DNA of 64,000 bases from Salvia splendens (Eukaryota; Streptophyta; Magnoliopsida; Lamiales; Lamiaceae). The notes under the pieces were generated by a model that was given only the letters and a program-made list of their open reading frames with translations, was not told the DNA's origin and made no database searches. Positions 60,586 to 64,000 of the stretch are shown one piece after another (the stretch's first letter is position 1; the number at the start of each line of letters is the position of its first letter). A program made the position numbers and the translations under genes. The stretch covers positions 19,092,188 through 19,156,187 of the forward strand of contig NC_056053.1 in the NCBI RefSeq assembly GCF_004379255.2, read 5' to 3'.

Positions 60586-61098
60586 TATATATCATAAAAA
60601 AAATAAAAAATAAAAAATTGGAACGTGAGAGTGTTAGAAAATAAATCTATCTTCATGGTATAAGAGCATCCACAACGGCGAGCAGGACGACGTCCGTTCG
60701 TCCTTGCCAGCGGCACGGAGACGCTGTCCGCCGCTGCGCTCGCACCACTGGTACGGCGCTGCTCGATGCATCGAGCACGTCCGTGCCAGCGAGCAGGCGA
60801 CGTGGCTGCGTGTGATTGGCCAACGGCATAGCCGTTGGCAATTTAAAAAAAAATTGAAAAAAATCTGATTAAAAATAAAAAAAAAATTTCCCACTTCCCA
60901 AAAAACTATATCCGTTTTCTACCCACTTTTAATTTACTTTTCAATTTTTTCCCCAAAAATACACATTTTCATCTATAAATACTCTCACTTCCACACTAAA
61001 AATTCACACCACACTACACAATTATCATCCAAATTCTCTCATTTCCATTCTCAATTCTCATCCAATCTTTCATTCACTCTTACTCTTACAACAAAACA

Positions 61099-62106
61099 AT
61101 GTCTGGCCACGGCGATCACCCCCCGGGCTCCCACGGTTAGAACCCCGATTGGTTCGGTTCACAACCGTTTACTAGTCCGGAAACGGAATATTCGGCCCCT
61201 CCTCAAACCCAAGGTTCGGAAGTTCCGGGTGGCTACCGGCCTTACCCAATCGACGACCAAGATGCCCCCGAAGGGCAATACGGGTGGACACCCGAGTCTA
61301 GGGCGAGGTCGAGCGGCCCCTCCCAAACTCGGACTCCTCCTACTCGCGGTGTCCGCACACCGTACACTTCGGCGGAGATGGAGCAATTGTTCAAAGCGTT
61401 CTTGTCAATCTACGAAGATCCGGAGATTGACACAAACCAATCTGGCGATCATTATTGGTGGCGCATCTGTCGCCAGTACAATGAAAACCGGCCGGATGGA
61501 ACAATCGAGCGCAACGAGAGTATGGTGCGCAACGCCATATACAGAGCCAACAAAGAGATCCAAAAGTTCCAGGGGTATTACCTCCAGGAAGAGCGGTCGG
61601 CGGGGAGCGGCCGGAGCGAGGTCGACATCATCAGTTCCGCCTTGTCGACCTACCAATCCATAAACTAGCCGTTCAAGTACCTCAACATTTAGCAAGAGAC
61701 GCGGTCGCATCCGAAGTATAGGGGAGGCGTAACATCCTCCTCTAGCGGCTCCTCCAAGCGGTCAAGGTCGGTATCCCTATCCGACGCCGACTCCAAAGAC
61801 GTGGCTAGCCAACTTACCGGAGCTAACTTGGGTAGCCCCGACGCCGGCCCGAGCGTTTCCCAACGCCGACCGCAAGGAAGGAAGAAGGCGGCGGCCAACC
61901 GCCGTCGCGCTGCGACTCCATCCGCCCCCGAACCCGTTCCCGCTCCCTATGTGCCACCTCAACTCCCCACCAACTCGTTGTGGGGAGTTTTGGCCCAACT
62001 CAATTTGGCCGATAGGTCAAATATGACCCCCGAGCAACTTCGATCGCATGTGGTGATGATACGGGGTCTCCAAAGAACGTTGGGGGTATTGCCGGATGAT
62101 GATTAG
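61099..62106 (+). pseudogene. Harbinger ORF1 (Myb-like DNA-binding accessory protein) with three TAG stops
   Basis: ORF1 proteins of PIF/Harbinger elements bind the element ends and help import the transposase. A single frame from 61,099 (MSGHGDHPPGSHG) to the TGGGGGTATTGCC region ending LGVLPDDD at 62,106 covers about 335 codons. It is interrupted only by TAG at 61,138, 61,666 and 61,690. The Myb/SANT-like part is YTSAEMEQLFKAFLSIYED followed by YWWRICRQYNENRPDGT. A Ser/Arg-rich nuclear-signal-like stretch (SSSSGSSKRSRS) follows, and the C-terminal part ends with MTPEQLRSHVVMIRGLQRT. There are no frameshifts. Confidence 0.85.
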
Positions 62107-62126
62107 TCTTCACTGGGGGCATTTTT

Positions 62127-62285
62127 ACGCTTAAATTGTGTAATTTTTATTTTTTAGTAGTTTAATTATGTAATTTTCATTTTTTAGGATTTTAATTGTT
62201 TAATTTTTATTTTTTAGGATTTTAATTATGTAATTTTTATTTTTTAGGAATTTAATTATGTAATTTTTAATTTTATTATAATTTG
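62127..62285. repeat. About 30-bp AT-rich tandem repeats, four units
   Basis: Units resembling tttaattatgtaattttt followed by attttttagg recur four times inside the 3' part of the Harbinger element. Confidence 0.8.
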
Positions 62286-62492
62286 TAATATTATTCCGGG
62301 TATTTTTAATGAATTTTAATTTTGTGGAAATTTTTTATTTAAATTGAATAATAGAATGGTGGGACCCTTGTACTCGTCCTTGCGGAAGAGCACGAATGTG
62401 GGTGCTGTGCTCTTGCCTAAGAGCAGGCAGAAAAAGTGGGGCCGGACCCACATCCGGGCTCGCTGGCAAGAGCACGGATGTGGATGCTCTAA

Positions 62493-63894
62493 ATGAGCGG
62501 ACAACTTATGTGTGAAGACATGAATTTAAACTAGTCGGGCCACCACACAAAGATAAAGGACCTTTCGACCAACAATACTTAATGAGGCAACCTATATTTT
62601 TTTCTTGTGTATGTTTAATAAATTTATTGTGGTTCCATGCATAAATGTGTATAGTGTTTGTGGGTGCAATTATTATGATAACTTTTAAGAATTAGCATCT
62701 TATCATATAGGCATTTGTTGACGAGGAAGTTCCATTGGCATTCATAATAGATTTTTTAATAAGATACCAAAAGAAAAAATCCTTTTAAAAAATCTAGAGT
62801 AATAACCAATGATCAAGATTTTTCAAGGTAGTACTGGTTTTTGTTTTTATACCAAATTCAGTGAAGAGCGTAAGGTGTTTGGTTAATATTTTTCCTTATA
62901 AAAGGTCAAATATTAAATGCTTGTTGGTCCATTATAGCCTTGGATCACAAATTTTCATGTTCTTGTTAAATTTTCTAAAACAGGCCAGTTTTCAAGCTAC
63001 AAACCAAAACTACCAAGTGTAAAAACATAATTAAAACAGAATTACCTGTAGCAAAGGAACAAATTTGATATGGACTCACTTTAATCCTTGAAAAGTAGAT
63101 GCACAACAAGTGGGCAAAACTCACTTTCATTCCGCACTGATCTTCTACAGGTTCGAGAGGAAGTCAGTTGCATGAGTCACAGAGTAGGAAGCTCAGGCTT
63201 TTGACAGAAGCTAGTGGTTTTGCAACAAGTCTACCAAGTTGGAGTATATTTGTTCTTTCATGGCATCTCGGTTGCTTGTATTCAGCGTATAAATGGTTGC
63301 TCCTGGATGATTTTTCAACCTTGCAACTGAGTAGCAGAATACTTACATTATAAAATGATCAGCCTGGATCACCAGAAAGAATATAGAGTTGTCTACAACT
63401 TTTAATCAGGACTAGGCACTCAAAAGAAAAACTGCATGCGGCTTGCATGAGATGTAAAGAAGATCGAACTTGTTTTAAAGGGAATGAAACAAGGGAAAAC
63501 CACCAGAATAAACCATTTTTGTTGATATCTAATTCCCCAATAAAAGGAAAATTTTCAGTTCAATTCAAAGTTGGATGAGGATTGCCAATATAATTAGGAA
63601 GCTGACATATGGTTGTAAAGGTCCAAAGCCACTTTTGTAGTCATGATGAACAAGAACAAATAGATCTAGTTAAGCAAGTACGTACAAATTGACCATTTTT
63701 AAATTTTACATCATGTAGCATTTCAACAAAACCATACCCCTCATGGAGTACTTGCGGAAGAACAGGCTGATGCTCCTTCATTGACATGCACTTAAAGACA
63801 TGGCTTTCATAATCAAGTAGATTCATTTTACTATGTCTTATCATCATGGAATAATAAAAGTTGCAGCAATTGTCAGATTTGACTCAACCAAGTA
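62493..63894. other. Copy B of the region downstream of the THEP1 exons
   Basis: This is collinear with 18,547-19,992. It has one unit of the 44-bp sequence that is doubled in copy A. No gene is supported. Confidence 0.8.
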
Positions 63895-64000
63895 CCTCCA
63901 GGAATATCTCTGCCAGATTTTGGGACAGGGACAGTCGCCAACAGAGGGATATTGGATTCTAGAACTCTTAAGACAGCAGGGAAGAATGATGCGCTGAACA
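63895..64000 (-). CDS. THEP1-type NTPase, second copy, partial exon at window edge
   Basis: This is the counterpart of 19,993-20,098: the C-terminal end of the exon encoding LATVPVPKSGRDIPG with the splice donor kept. The rest lies beyond the window, so whether copy B is intact cannot be judged. Confidence 0.8.

Larger units (their letters stand above)
60664..62489. mobile_element. PIF/Harbinger element in copy B
   Basis: The terminal inverted repeats are gagcatccacaac and the complementary gtggatgctc, with TAA duplicated at 60,661-60,663 and 62,490-62,492. Copy A has a single TAA at the same site (18,544), an exact empty site. Only the Myb-like ORF1 is present. The transposase is missing. 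Confidence 0.96.
56315..64000. repeat. Segmental duplication, copy B block 2
   Basis: This matches 16,101-20,098 in order and orientation, with offsets of about 40.2 kb at the tRNA and 43.9 kb at the THEP1 exon because of two insertions. It runs off the window. Confidence 0.95.

Overview
The window is plant nuclear DNA. The evidence is GT/AG-spliced genes of plant families (a TRM/LONGIFOLIA-type protein, an HMGB chromatin protein, a THEP1-type NTPase, a Rab escort protein relic), a eukaryotic tRNA-Ile(AAU) with a Pol III T-run, and a very dense load of plant transposons. A dicot is likely, and Lamiales is my guess from overall feel only.

Layout: 1-1,740 holds an unassigned acidic ORF and a retrotransposon LTR relic. 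2,946-7,086 is a five-exon TRM-like gene on the minus strand. 8,869-15,296 is a large palindromic MULE-type element (9-bp target duplication) split by a very young Ty1/copia element whose two 612-bp LTRs look identical. 16,558-16,631 is tRNA-Ile(AAU). 19,993-21,822 is a THEP1-type NTPase gene whose ends I cannot complete. 22,757-27,875 is a decayed copia element with short LTRs. 28,585-29,553 is a complete seven-exon HMGB gene. 30,148-32,541 is a Rab escort protein pseudogene. 33,506-34,831 is a broken PIF/Harbinger transposase. 34,936-36,311 is an unusual foldback element whose two arms each carry a tRNA-Asp fragment and a row of short hairpins. 37,129-54,076 is a nest of retroelements: a copia relic, a solo-LTR-like block, an Athila-like Ty3/gypsy element with a TATCT target duplication and an internal deletion, and another copia element carrying a hAT-type MITE.

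The main large-scale feature is a direct segmental duplication. From 54,077 to the end of the window the sequence repeats 2,969-5,220 joined directly to 16,101-20,098 in the same order and orientation: TRM 3' part, tRNA-Ile, then THEP1. The second copy lacks the 10.9 kb in between and carries its own insertions: a MULE-like element at 58,208-60,062 and a Harbinger element at 60,664-62,489. The first copy carries a Stowaway MITE that the second lacks. Each copy therefore supplies the empty site for insertions in the other.

No operon-like or pathway-like cooperation between the genes is visible. The intact host genes (TRM-like, HMGB, tRNA-Ile, probably THEP1) are independent housekeeping or developmental loci. 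The rest is nested mobile DNA at several stages of decay. All identity statements are by eye.
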